Shown here piece after piece: positions 18,601-25,200 of a stretch of 30,545 bases of DNA. Under the pieces are notes generated by a model, which had not been told where the DNA came from, searched no databases, and saw only the letters and a list, made by a program, of their open reading frames with translations. The stretch is from a virus, in IMG/VR virus record IMGVR_UViG_3300020472_000115, positions 1 to 30,545 of that record. One strand, 5' to 3'. The position numbers and the translations under genes are program-made. Each line of letters opens with the position of its first letter. Position 1 is the first letter of the stretch.

Positions 18601-20686
18601 TGTTGGAACTTCTACAGTACCTACAAATTATGTTTCTGGAGGAACTGTACAAGCATGTATCTATGCACCTAGAAATACTGATTTAGACGAACCAGGTGTA
18701 ACAGTTAATAAGGTTATTGATGATACCTCCTTTGAGGTTCAAGTAGGTCTATCAAGTAGACATCACCTTTACAATAGAGGTGGAAAGGTTAATCAGCAAA
18801 TGAAGGTTGTATTTGATTCACCTCTCGGATATAGTGATATTCCTCTTGTACAAAGTTCAACTTCTCCTGGATCAGGTGGAGCACAAGCAACTGCTAATAT
18901 TGTTGTTGGACAAGGATCAAGTGTAACCAACTTCTCGATTAGTAATGTTGGATATGGTTATGGTGTTAATCATATATTAACCCCACAAATAACAGGTGCT
19001 GTTGGTATTCCAACAATGGCAGACTTTGTTCCTTCTACTGAATTCCAAATAACAATAGATGAAGTCCATGATGATCAATTTAATGCTTGGTCTATTGGTC
19101 AAATACAGGTTATTGACGATTTCTCAAATCTCTTTAATAATAAGAGGAAAACTTTCCCAATTGAATTGGGTGGTACTCCATTATCAATTCAAGCAAGACC
19201 TGGTGCTACTGTAACTATTCAAGATACTCTTCTTATCTTTATTAACGATATTCTTCAGATTCCTGGTGAGTCTTATGACTTTACTGGAGGAAGCAATATC
19301 AGTTTCACTGAGGCACCTAAAGCAGAAGATACAATGAAGTTCTTATTCTATAGAGGAACTGGTGGTGCTGATGTTATTGATAAGGATATTCTTGAAACTG
19401 TTAAAGTTGGTGATGATTTAACACTTGGTTGGAATGGTAGCCTACTGGCAGTCAACGAATATCAACAGAGTTGGTTGCAGGAAGGTAATCGTACAGTTGA
19501 TAAGATTAACTCTGCAAATTCAGTTGATACTAATCCATATGATGACGCTGGTGTATATGAGGAGACAACAGTTTATAGACCCATAGATTGGACTAGACAA
19601 GTTGAAGATAAGTTTATTGGTGGTAAGAAAGTTGGTAAAGATCGTGTTCTTTATAAGGCAAATCTATATCCTACAGCATATCTAACTCAGAATGTTGGTG
19701 CTGCTGGTACAATTCTTTATGTCGATAATGTAAGACCGTTCTTTAATCCTAAGAATGAAAATTCAGTATCTACAGATTTCCAGAAGACTGTTGAGATCTT
19801 TAATAATAAGGAAGTAATTTCTGCTGCTGCTACAGCAATAGTTTCTGCTGGTGGAACAATTGAATCTATTACTATATCAGGTACAGGTAATACTGGTGGT
19901 AGAGGATATTCAACTGCTCCGAGCGTAACAATTCAGAATCCTGTTGGTATGGGAACAACTGCTCGCGCAGAAGCAACAGCTACTATTTCTGGTGGTTCTG
20001 TTAACACCATTACTGTTGGTGTTCAATCTGGTGTTGGATACACAGGAACTAATCCACCACTTGTTTTAGTTGGACCTCCTGTTGACATAACAGAAAGTAA
20101 TTCTGTAGATTCTTACTCAGGAGACTTTGGTATTATTAGTGGAATAGGATTTACTTCGGTTGGTGTGGCTTCTACTGGTATTACACTTGATCTTTGTATT
20201 CCTTATGATTCTTGGTTAAGAAATTCTGATATTACTCAAGGTTCTACTAGTGGTATAACAACTAGTGGTATAGAAGTTGGCGATTACTTGGTAGTTCGTA
20301 ATTCCAATGTTGGTAATTCTGGATTTGGATTAACCTCACTACAATCCAATAATAGTGTATGTGGTGTTGGAACTATCTTTATAGATAATATATACAGAGT
20401 TGCTGCTGCTGTTGGGGTTAATACTTCAGCAATTGGATTTGGTACAGTAGGTGTTGGTTCAACTACGGTCACACGGGTAACCGTAAGTGTTAGTAGTACT
20501 GAAGGAATCTCTGGTATTGGTAATAGTAATTTCTACGGTGAATTTAGTTGGGGTAAAATTGTTCTTTCATCTAGAGCGAAATCTCAAGCATTTACTGTTA
20601 ATACTACAAATGGTATTAGTGGAATTGAAACAGGTCCAAATGTTCAAAGGGTCCTACCTTTGAAGATTGAGAATTATGATACCTAA
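6602..20686 (+). CDS. Giant baseplate protein in the gp7 position (4694 residues)
   Basis: One uninterrupted 14-kb frame, nearly half the window. Gene order 6-giant-8 places it at T4 gene 7. DFYSTRGTDESFKILF (192-207) plus GALYGEDV match the T4 gp7 core (DFYSTKGIEASYKFLF-KVLYNEEV). YYQNFSYSIKSK with DDWKSIVG and HTAGF (about 2541-2573) match the later gp7 segment YYVMKIKSN-RWKSDV-HPVGF. The two parts lie roughly 110 residues apart in T4 but about 2,300 apart here. The insertion holds Gly-x-Gly-Tyr modules, a YHYH-like domain (1249-1420) and numerous [VI]G[VI]G[TS] motifs. After the second half come about 2,100 residues of fibre-like repeats, including five HxYPR modules (about 3563-4030). The likely role is wedge scaffold with large external decorations that may contact the host. 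That it is structural is near certain; homology to gp7 is inferred from motifs and synteny. Confidence 0.88.
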   Translation: MTEKRVQFNTIVKSQLPEYVQDEFPLMGEFLSQYYQGQEYQGGPLDLIQNIDKYIKLSECGNTIKSTKLTASIFEEDSTIAVENTEGFPANYGLLKINDEVITYKSKTSVAFVDCARGFSGITSFRNSSNPEDVVFSTSTAAIHEDETVVENLSILFLEKFLEKVKNQFLYGFQSNLHSDLNQSQFIRQSKDFYSTRGTDESFKILFGALYGEDVSIIRPKDYVISPSDANFQLNRQLVVEPVEGDVEDLLNKTLFQDPFENITKAYAPVSNVEKVTVGILTNTYWKVSVDGSYSQNDGSSDLIYGQFTPNAKSKIIGKVGVGQTFLDVDSTLGFPNSGTLSYRFEDGTAGVCTYAHKTINQFLGINTTGIGKTILDNTAIDQDTYSYGAGAGTTNGIRVKIRAVLKDLVIPTETYYQKSGSKVKLISLGKVGKDLKNNNWLFNTAQSYVVEKLEIIDSINYLYRLTTKDQNIFKIGDKITTHETVNNSIKWGSLITAEFEPSTGLQYDVNDVFDEHSCLIQGTGIVDVTKIVKVTRIISKADSTVHSRINEKTANVQNVYIDENDTLVASSSIPYTGKIKLNPRRQKFANVTGVYTKGDEIIKICSGIDHNFRTGDMIHYTPQYESKTITLPGGRTEFIEWVESSLFEKGTNNDYGKGIYFVQRIDENRVKFAKSRSNLYNEIFSKVTIDGNLDTVTVTNNIVEKYENYGKIIESQKLFRKVSPPNHDGHKHSTMPGYTGILVDGVEILNYKSTDHVYYGGIDSIDIVKGGKNYDVINPPQLVITDSVGTGATGTVSVKGDFKEIRLLKSGFDYLDEPIIKITGGNGQGAVAKAQLVTIPHEVTFDSTGIGSHTSGIGTVIIGESSNQSTIGFSTYHKFRVGERVVYKTFGEKSLAGLGTNSIYYVSLNDDYTVKLHKTYEDAVSGLSTVTFTAYGKGTQALRSLNGKAIVSSIAILDSGSDYENKERTCASVGINTALNVVNIPNHGFGDRELLRYSNDLANVGSGATTLVAGLSTAKDYYVSVVNEDSFQLAAVGVGTTVNDFYLKTKQFADLSSVGFGTHKFNYLPIEVQLIGRVGISSIEGDTFEAVVQPIVRGEITSINLTNNGTGYGVTNVVNFERDPQIEVSSGQDALLTPVISGGKIVDVSVSAAGTNYNAPPNLSVIGIGTGANLVPEMNALGNIVSVRVNHGGIGYGVSTTFVQVDAAGQRSKFEPNLQSWQFNKIRRNEANLNDDDVFLSKPTNSNFGIQCSYAYAPRSLRKVLYATNADGKVLYGQKDLRLVNNVEVENTNHSPIIGWAYDGHPIYGPYGYSTYTGGSIAQMKSGYVEQASLVNGRPPISEFPAGFFIEDYKYIPSNDQTQLDENNGRFCITPEFPKGTYAYFATFESVVASTGIFKNYKTPEFPYLVGKAYNSQPDKFNFKRLSNQDDHDLNKTNWVRNTYPYALTKKYSGYGYVSQSYDYVPQDSTIDYAQKGTIDAVGILTGGTGYQVNDKVVFDKDIRKSFKASAKVAKVASPGIGTVNITNTTLSDIEFAPTRIGSLDTVVGIYTDNLGLFDKSLVTLTGINTTSSDVSGTYNIGISTNKLTVTTAISTEGITGIVTYFSVGGELRWPHIKENDLYQVGTEQIKVLNIDRLNSRIRVLRLENSVAGVSHTISTVLTELPRKFSINPAGHTTSYIPRINRELYFDAKEAVAIGTAQPFSVVGVGSTLQFANPGAGITQLVAPLQTLYIPKHGLVTGDRVTYQATGGGDYNIGILTASNQVATGDSFSLSDYSSLWVGKISDHYIGLSTVKVGLGSTGSFAGIAATTQHQGLVYFRWVGAGGTTHSLKTTYDVVKGDLEKNLVTVKTSAGATHGLSNDDTIFMDINPGLSTTTTLKYNKTNRKVLVNPLGFSTAGIVTTTSVTGIPDSININDHNLTTGQKVIYTPADAGTSVSGLTSESQYYVYVVDRNYIKLTEDKFQTTQSLPRFVGLPAPGSGTISPVNPPLYYYRNSNVTFDLSDSSLSYTQSNTDYAAFELEFYKDSNLTLKYETNGVIDDTFNVTRTGTVGVTADAKAVLKIDANSPDILYYKLIAVDVDQNLPANREIVVDESVNLNNQIILEDSIYNGEHTIVKQTDQVFTYDIGKRPERSSYDISNNTDVLINYTTDSTDAYGRISEIKLYDRGGGYAELPGITTVTTDHGTGAVLESSSKTIGRVVRTTIDNIGFDYPSDLTLDPGALFPQVLKIEPLTGFKSIGITSYGRGYNTNPSLVVLDGNTKKEIKDVDLLYNREEKKVDILKNSYSLTNTPPTIIPVGNANGVRAKGFTFNRYDTGTISGINSAVYTNIPTVTVTLSETFNSVKTAGGDYLNPFPFAINDEVLVENVSVGVGSTSQGYNSSEYEYTRFKILEVTPNYGGIGTVKYSMEGLIVEGEWPGVYDSIDSAAMLVPSQWFPHFDAVLEPNAFNTNDEIRAGDKEGIVFDWNSSPKFLTVESNEEFEVGEILIADDTGAQGLIKEKVSFESKYNLDELSTVDDGWEYLTGFLNNELQRIHDNEYYQNFSYSIKSKVQYDDWKSIVGSLNHTAGFRKFSDLQVESSLGSDAALQVGITTTVSRVLDLHGLESLNTVKNYDLATENFLVGTKRAYSDEINFKTRLITDYSESIGNRALLIDDISGQFNSNPRSTPYSDVWRQRLSDGRSQAFIIYMQDRLYTGERQIVRVNALHDTGRGISMLNQYGDVWSVLDLGDFDYVIDGSESILRFYPHKYKLNNYNVVPFSFNIDKNILGVTTSQSGVSVGNTEIPAAPANPTLGLNGSLISIASTVVEIAGGAAGTVFTLAGIGTTISGHRSAKMFVTVEGSDGSVEYDELTVIHDGTNVGWQEYGQLTIHSLDAYSSTGNIGTYWPYMSGNDIIVSYTPDAGMTTAHVNAVAIGIATQGYQGIGTYDFSYGSMRAQSTGIHSSSTPIPVGVASYHNDYDAAYCVVQIANVLDGNYEIAEVIIVDDYADDSQVLLTEYGNVKVGTTNAGMGTISGRRAADDNTEITFVPHAGIGVSITTFMTPLRPEVNTSLLPAGATRAVGGETSKDLGNAQIGNNISIYEGTESMIKRQFALKHKNDPIFRRNFDGSDSSIVDLTNNTIQIPNHFWVSGEEVVYSVQTVAGVGTTGDTIGISKTEFSGIGTVTYTPSAVYVIKKGEDKIQLARSAADALKEIAVPLDLTSVGVGTSHSFTSKGQNTKVMVGIDNMIQSPIADTTVSTTLDRAAPLGSDIVYFTGITSFFGADYVRVGSATTYEVMKILSVGIGSTNAIKVQRGWLGSSIVGHSTGSAINKIRGNYDILDNYINFIEAPNGNQPIGSTTNPPDDRDWIGITTSSSFHGRSFMRSGVENGTSETYTLNYQYDDISHQFTGQVKDFDLTVDGANVTGIATNNGIVLINGVFQGPGNSVDYTMSQAGGVSEINFTGGIATNAYDPNTATVPVGGLIVSVASSRGLGYQPLVAAGGTVTVSIAGTIASIGIGTSGSGYRAGIQTVTVGIQTESMGLAGITSVGVAAVSNGAVTSVSITNPQCFYKPRDIQMVSYGNTTGLTTVTTATAHGLSRGSDIILSGIAFTCGYSTAVGIATADYNAGAGIMTVTTLYDHGLSATGTQKSTVVLTGLAMTCGLGATVNHIYPRNRDRVYDTAVGIKSDGTPYTITNAEYTPTTGITTVTVAGHGFSNLDKIKLADNSLTFTCAKDGHISNHSYPRPTDPIHGQWIGITSVTTNTFVINVLGITTGPTSASTNTGVHTFVSATTGGLTYNDGTITLNVTTSAVSDQYAHTFVGAAASTIITGANYSHAFRWAKKDAVTSAGSTNYTPYYATYDGATGNLVMTFADAHGLGTNDTVGIGTSTIAFACEMDQYGTDHAYPRASDPVAGIQTAVTAVTSTTMTVNVGASVLGFNTVTAATYYQTTGDMKLSLMKAHTLTTENSVKLLKESLRFTCTKDSNATQHRYPRGGDPGYDGMQVAGVGSARNFSIYVGTSTVPTNYVSGGTVQACIYAPRNTDLDEPGVTVNKVIDDTSFEVQVGLSSRHHLYNRGGKVNQQMKVVFDSPLGYSDIPLVQSSTSPGSGGAQATANIVVGQGSSVTNFSISNVGYGYGVNHILTPQITGAVGIPTMADFVPSTEFQITIDEVHDDQFNAWSIGQIQVIDDFSNLFNNKRKTFPIELGGTPLSIQARPGATVTIQDTLLIFINDILQIPGESYDFTGGSNISFTEAPKAEDTMKFLFYRGTGGADVIDKDILETVKVGDDLTLGWNGSLLAVNEYQQSWLQEGNRTVDKINSANSVDTNPYDDAGVYEETTVYRPIDWTRQVEDKFIGGKKVGKDRVLYKANLYPTAYLTQNVGAAGTILYVDNVRPFFNPKNENSVSTDFQKTVEIFNNKEVISAAATAIVSAGGTIESITISGTGNTGGRGYSTAPSVTIQNPVGMGTTARAEATATISGGSVNTITVGVQSGVGYTGTNPPLVLVGPPVDITESNSVDSYSGDFGIISGIGFTSVGVASTGITLDLCIPYDSWLRNSDITQGSTSGITTSGIEVGDYLVVRNSNVGNSGFGLTSLQSNNSVCGVGTIFIDNIYRVAAAVGVNTSAIGFGTVGVGSTTVTRVTVSVSSTEGISGIGNSNFYGEFSWGKIVLSSRAKSQAFTVNTTNGISGIETGPNVQRVLPLKIENYDT
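8891..9112 (+). repeat. Gly-x-Gly-Tyr beta module, copies in giant protein
   Basis: Encodes two linked units: IDIVKGGKNYDVINPPQLVI then EIRLLKSGFDYLDEPIIKIT. The pattern is strand, GG/SG-x-x-Y, PP-x-hydrophobic strand, then GTGATG or GNGQGA. Further copies lie at 9896-10221, 13076-13400 and 19850-20080, with partial ones near 11040 and 18930. The function is unknown, and the units look like a repeating beta-sandwich or decoration domain. Confidence 0.6.
9896..10221 (+). repeat. Gly-x-Gly-Tyr beta modules, second group
   Basis: Three consecutive units of the same pattern: ITSINLTNNGTGYGVTN, IVDVSVSAAGTNYNAPPNLS and IVSVRVNHGGIGYGVSTTF. The units are about 35-40 residues apart. They sit directly before the YHYH-like domain. 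Confidence 0.6.
10346..10861 (+). other. YHYH-like domain within the giant protein
   Basis: Residues about 1249-1420 of the giant protein. GWAYDGHPIYGPYGY (1300-1314), LDENNGRF, TPEFPKGTY and FPYLVG follow the order of the YHYH domain. The name-giving tetrad, normally in GTYHYH, reads GTYAYF (1381-1386), so both histidines are lost. The domain's biochemical role is not established; here it is an insert between beta modules. Confidence 0.75.
13076..13400 (+). repeat. Gly-x-Gly-Tyr beta modules, third group
   Basis: Units ISEIKLYDRGGGYAELPGIT, VVRTTIDNIGFDYPSDLTL and FKSIGITSYGRGYNTNPSL. Same pattern as the groups at 8891 and 9896, located about 800 bases before the second half of the gp7-like core. 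Confidence 0.55.
17288..18690 (+). repeat. Five tandem HxYPR modules in the giant protein
   Basis: Five related units begin near 17288, 17420, 17642, 18119 and 18386. Each typically has TTG-x-hydrophobic strands, a HGL/HGF/HTL turn, a strand FTC or FAC, then H-x-YPR and in three units DP (SYPRPTDP, AYPRASDP, RYPRGGDP). The spacing is about 45-90 residues and the first unit lacks the YPR part. The segment from about 17540 to 18130 has visibly more G and C than its surroundings, suggesting that some modules were acquired more recently. Confidence 0.65.
19850..20080 (+). repeat. Gly-x-Gly-Tyr beta modules near the giant's C-terminus
   Basis: Two units: GTIESITISGTGNTGGRGYS and VNTITVGVQSGVGYTGTNPP, separated by an Ala-rich strand (ARAEATATI). 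They match the pattern seen in gp8 and the DUF4815-type protein. Confidence 0.55.
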
Positions 20687-20689
20687 ATA
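20683..20689 (+). promoter_or_regulatory. Late-promoter-like CTAAATA before gp8
   Basis: CTAAATA overlaps the stop codon of the giant gene (TAA at 20684-20686) and lies 21 bases before the gp8 ATG. It is flanked by a 6-bp inverted repeat, TACCTA (20680-20685) and TAGGTA (20703-20708), the second arm containing the AGG ribosome-binding candidate for gp8. Confidence 0.5.
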
Positions 20690-20710
20690 AGTAAAAAAAC
20701 TATAGGTAAA

Positions 20711-22261
20711 ATGGCTGCCATTATAACTGATCAGATCAGAATATTGAATGCAAAGAATTTTGTTGCTGGTGTTTCTACCTCGACCAATTCCTACTATACC
20801 TTTGTGGGACTTCCCAATCCTACAAGTATTCAGTCTGACTGGGATGATAGTCCTCCTGCGCCTACAGACAATTTTGAGTCTGAGAATGATTATTGGGATA
20901 CAATGATTGCTCTGAAGAAGATAACTTCTGATGATGTAAAGCAAGTTGTAAGAAAGAATAATTGGGCATCAGGTACAACATACGATTATTATAGATCTGA
21001 TTATAGTATTACAAATACTCCAAAACACGCTCAAGGAACTTCATTATATTCTGCTAATTATTTTATTGTTAATACAGATTATAGGGTATATGTTTGTTTG
21101 CAGAATGGAACTGATCCAGAAAATCTTGAAGGAAGACCATCTTTAGATGAACCAACTTTTACAGATTTAGAACCAAAAGCAGCGGGAACAAGTGGTGATG
21201 GTTATATTTGGAAATATCTTTATACAATTAAACCAGCAGAATTAATTAAGTTTGACTCTACTGAATATATGCCTGTTCCTAAAGATTGGGAATCTAGTTC
21301 AGATAATGCAACTGTCAGAGACAATGCGGTTGATGGTGGACTTAAAGTAGTTGTTATACAAAATAGGGGAGTTGGTTTAGGAACTGCTAATAGAACATAT
21401 ACTAGGGTTCCTATTAAAGGTGATGGTTCTGGTGCAGAGTGTACTGTTGTTGTTAATGCTGATCAAAAGATTGGTAGTGTAACTCTCTCCAATGAAGGAT
21501 CGAATTATACCTATGGTACTGTTGATTTAGTTGCTGGTGGACTTCCTAAACCAGATACTTGGCCACAACTTGATGTTATTATTCCTCCACAAGGAGGACA
21601 TGGTTCAAATATCTATAGAGAGTTAGGTGCAACTAATGCATTACTTTATTCTCGTATAGAAAATGATACAGAGAATCCTGATTTCATAACAGGAAACCAA
21701 ATTGCTAGAATTGGGGTTGTATGTAATCCTAAAGCATATGGTTCTACTTCTATTCTTTCTTTAGAAAAAGCAAGTGCTACTTATGCATTGCGTTTAACTG
21801 GAACTGGATATAGTTCTGTTACATTTACTGGTGACTCTGAGGTTACTCAGACAACTGGAACTGGGGTAACTGCTGTAGGTAAGGTTATTAGTTATGATCA
21901 AGTGACTGGAGTATTAAAATTCTGGCAGGATAGGACAACTGCTGGATTTAACACAGTTGGTGCTGCTGTTACTGATCCTGCTTACGGATTTAAGGCAGAG
22001 CGTTTTACTGCTGATATTACTTCAGGTGGATCTTTTACAATTATTGGCGGTAGTTCTAATTTATCAATTAGCACTACATTTAGTGGTCTATCAACCTCAA
22101 TAAATAATAAAACATATTACCTTGGTCAATCATTTACTGAAGGTGTTTCCAACCCAGAAGTTAAAAAATATTCTGGAAATATGATTTATGTTGATAATAG
22201 ACCAGCTATTACACGATCTTCAAATCAAAAAGAAGATATTAAAGTTATATTGCAGTTTTAA
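20711..22261 (+). CDS. 8: Baseplate wedge protein gp8
   Basis: A 516-residue homologue of T4 gp8 (334 residues), a wedge component that binds gp10 and gp7 in T4. Matches to remembered T4 gp8 include PPAPTDNFESENDYWDTMIA (48-67) against the T4 PPYPTD-MWTHMM region, and GDGYIWKYLYTIKPAELI (162-179) with EYMPVP against T4 GDGYVWEYLFEIPP and EYIVVP. The excess over T4 includes a Gly-x-Gly-Tyr module at about residues 208-279 (LKVVVIQNRGVGLG, GSGAECTVVV, VTLSNEGSNYTYG), of the type found in the giant and in the next gene. It lies 24 bases after the giant and 6 bases before the DUF4815-type gene. AGG at 20704-20706 is a close, weak Shine-Dalgarno. Confidence 0.93.
   Translation: MAAIITDQIRILNAKNFVAGVSTSTNSYYTFVGLPNPTSIQSDWDDSPPAPTDNFESENDYWDTMIALKKITSDDVKQVVRKNNWASGTTYDYYRSDYSITNTPKHAQGTSLYSANYFIVNTDYRVYVCLQNGTDPENLEGRPSLDEPTFTDLEPKAAGTSGDGYIWKYLYTIKPAELIKFDSTEYMPVPKDWESSSDNATVRDNAVDGGLKVVVIQNRGVGLGTANRTYTRVPIKGDGSGAECTVVVNADQKIGSVTLSNEGSNYTYGTVDLVAGGLPKPDTWPQLDVIIPPQGGHGSNIYRELGATNALLYSRIENDTENPDFITGNQIARIGVVCNPKAYGSTSILSLEKASATYALRLTGTGYSSVTFTGDSEVTQTTGTGVTAVGKVISYDQVTGVLKFWQDRTTAGFNTVGAAVTDPAYGFKAERFTADITSGGSFTIIGGSSNLSISTTFSGLSTSINNKTYYLGQSFTEGVSNPEVKKYSGNMIYVDNRPAITRSSNQKEDIKVILQF
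21332..21547 (+). repeat. Gly-x-Gly-Tyr beta module inserted in gp8
   Basis: Residues about 208-279 of gp8. The pattern (hydrophobic strand, Gly-rich turn, YTRVPI strand, GDGSGAECTVVV, VTLSNEGSNYTYG) matches units in the giant protein. As I remember T4 gp8, nothing equivalent is present, so this is probably an insertion. Confidence 0.55.
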
Positions 22262-22267
22262 CTAACT

Positions 22268-25200
22268 ATGGCTCAGCAAACCAACCTCAACGTCTCACCA
22301 TATTTTGATGACTTTGATGCATCAAATGATTACTATAGGGTGCTGTTTAAACCTGGTTATCCTGTTCAAGCAAGAGAACTAACAGGCCTGCAATCCATAT
22401 TGCAAAACCAAATTGCAAAATTTGGTCAGCATATGTTTAAGGAAGGTGCTAAGGTAATTCCAGGGAATACGAACTATAATAGACATTATGCTGCTATAGA
22501 AATAAATGGAAATCACTTAGGAGTTCCTGTAGAATCTTATATTGATCAATTATTAGGTACAAAGATTGTTGGTTTGCAATCAGGTATTACTGCAGTTATT
22601 AATAAAGTTCTAAAAGCAGAAGATTCTGAGAGAGATCATTTAACTTTATATGTTAAATATCACTCTTCAAATGTTACAGATAATCATCTTGGCGTATTTG
22701 GTGATGGAGAACTTTTAGCAGCTGATAGTGATATAATTTCTGGGCCTTTAAATAATGCATTTATTCCTTCTGGGGAATCATTTGCGTCTGCAGTCTCCTC
22801 AAATGCAGCGTCTGAAGGTACTTCTTTTTCTGTATCAGAGGGAGTTTATTTTATTAGAGGAACTTTTGTAAATGTTGCTACAGAAACTCTTATTGTAAGT
22901 CAATATACAAATACTCCTACAGGAAGACTTGGACTTAGGGTTACTGAAGAAACAATTAATTCAGATGAAGATCCTAATTTAACTGATAATTCAAAAGGAT
23001 TTAATAACTATGCTGCATCAGGTGCAGATAGATTAAAAATTACATGTTCTTTAATGTTTAAGGAAGATGGTGATTTTAATGATGATAATTTTGTTCAATT
23101 AGCGGAAGTTAAAGAAGGAGAATTAATTTCTCATCAAGTAAATACTGAATATAGTATTTTAGCAGATGAACTTGCTCGTAGAACATATGCAGAATCGGGA
23201 GATTATACTGTTAAACCTTTTAGGATTACAGTTAGGGATTCTTTAAATAATGGAATAGCAAATAATGGTGTATTCAGTGATGGTCAATTAACTGATGAGG
23301 GAACTCTAGCTAATGAAGATTTAGGGTTATATGAGGTTACTCCAGGAAAGGGATTTGTAAAGGGGTATGAAATTGAGAAAATTTCAACTACACTTAAAGA
23401 TGTTCTAAAACCTAGGACAACTAAGACATTAGAAAGTCAGTCAGTAAATTATAAAACTGGTGCTACATTAACTGTTAATAGTGTTACTGGATCACCAACT
23501 ATTGGTATTGGTAATACCTATGTTTTAAGTTTAAGGGATCAGAGAGTAGGAGTAGCTAGAAGTTCTGCAGGTGGTTCTGAAATTGGTCTTGCTAGGGTTT
23601 ATGATGCTGCTTTAGAGTCTGGATCTTATAGTACATCAAATTCAAATACGAATGAATGGGATCTTGCATTATATGATGTTCAGACATATACAACAATAAC
23701 TTTAAATGAAGCAATTACTCTTAATACTCCTCAATTTGTAAAAGGAAAATATAGTGGTGCTACTGGATTCTTAAGATCAAATACAACAACAGATGCAATA
23801 ACACTATATGAAACTGCTGGAACATTTTCTAAGAATGAACCATTCCTTTTCAATGGAATAGAAAATAGTCGAGTTGCTGTTGCTGTCACTTCCTATGGAA
23901 TGGGTGATGTTAAATCTGTTTATGGAGGAACTGCTGTATCTTCAGGACCTGGTTCTGTTGGAACTGGTGTAACATTTACTGCAGATACTGTTCAAGCTAA
24001 TGAGTGGGTTATTGGTGATGCTAATATGACATCAGCAACTGGAACTGGTGCTGTTTCTATTAGTACAATAACAAGTGGAAATCCATTATTCCCAGGACCT
24101 TTGAAGAAAAATCAGATTCTTAAGTTTGGTGGATTGGGAAATAGTGATCAATCTTATGTAAGAATTACTGCAGTTAATACTAGTAATGTTGTTGTAACTG
24201 GTGTTACTACTGTTAGTGGTGTTGTAGAAGGTGCATTGTATAAGAGTACTGCTGGTACTACATTACAAGTACCCGATTTAACTCTTGTTACTAGTCCATT
24301 TGCTAAGAGTTACGATAATACATTATATACTCCAATGCCGAAACCAATGATTTCGGATGTTGATCTTACTGATTCTTATATAAGAATTAGAAAAACACAA
24401 GAAGTTACTATTAGTCATGCTAATGATAAATTGACTGCTGTTGTTCAAGCTGGATCCAATGAAACTTTCTTACCATTTGATGAAGAGAGGTACTCTTTAA
24501 TTAGATCAGATGGTCATACTGAGATACTTAATTCAAGTAAGTTCTCTTTTAATGCTGGAATGACTGAACTTCAACTTGAAGGTATTGGTAGTGATTTGGC
24601 TGTTAATAGAACTGCAACCCTAATTACTACTCTTTCCAAATCTCAAGTAAAAGCAAAAATAAAACGTAAGGAGAGAGTTAATACAATTGTTATTGATAAA
24701 TCAAGACTTATTGGATCTGGTATTGGTGCAACAACTTTAAATGATGGTTTGGACTATCATAGTGGATATGCTTATGGAACCAGAGTTCAAGATGAGAAGA
24801 TTTCTTTAAATATTCCTGACCTTGTTAATATTTTAGGTATTTTTGAATCAGCGGATACTTCTGAAGCATCTGCTCCAAAATTAACATTGACATCTATTGA
24901 TGGAGCGACTGGTAAAACTGGAGATTTAATTATAGGAGAAAAAATTACTGGTGAAACTTCTGGTGCAATTGCAGTTTATGCTGAACAATTAAGTGATAGT
25001 CAGATATCTTATACATTCAGAAATGAGAAAACGTTTGTTGAAGGTGAAACGATCTCTTTTGTAGAATCAAATGTTAAGGCAGTTATAACAACTATTGATG
25101 AACCAAGCATGAATGTTGGTTCTAGTTTTAAATTTAATACTGGTCAAAAGGGAACTTTCTATGGTTATGGATTTATAACCAGAAAGAATAAGGCTAAAGC

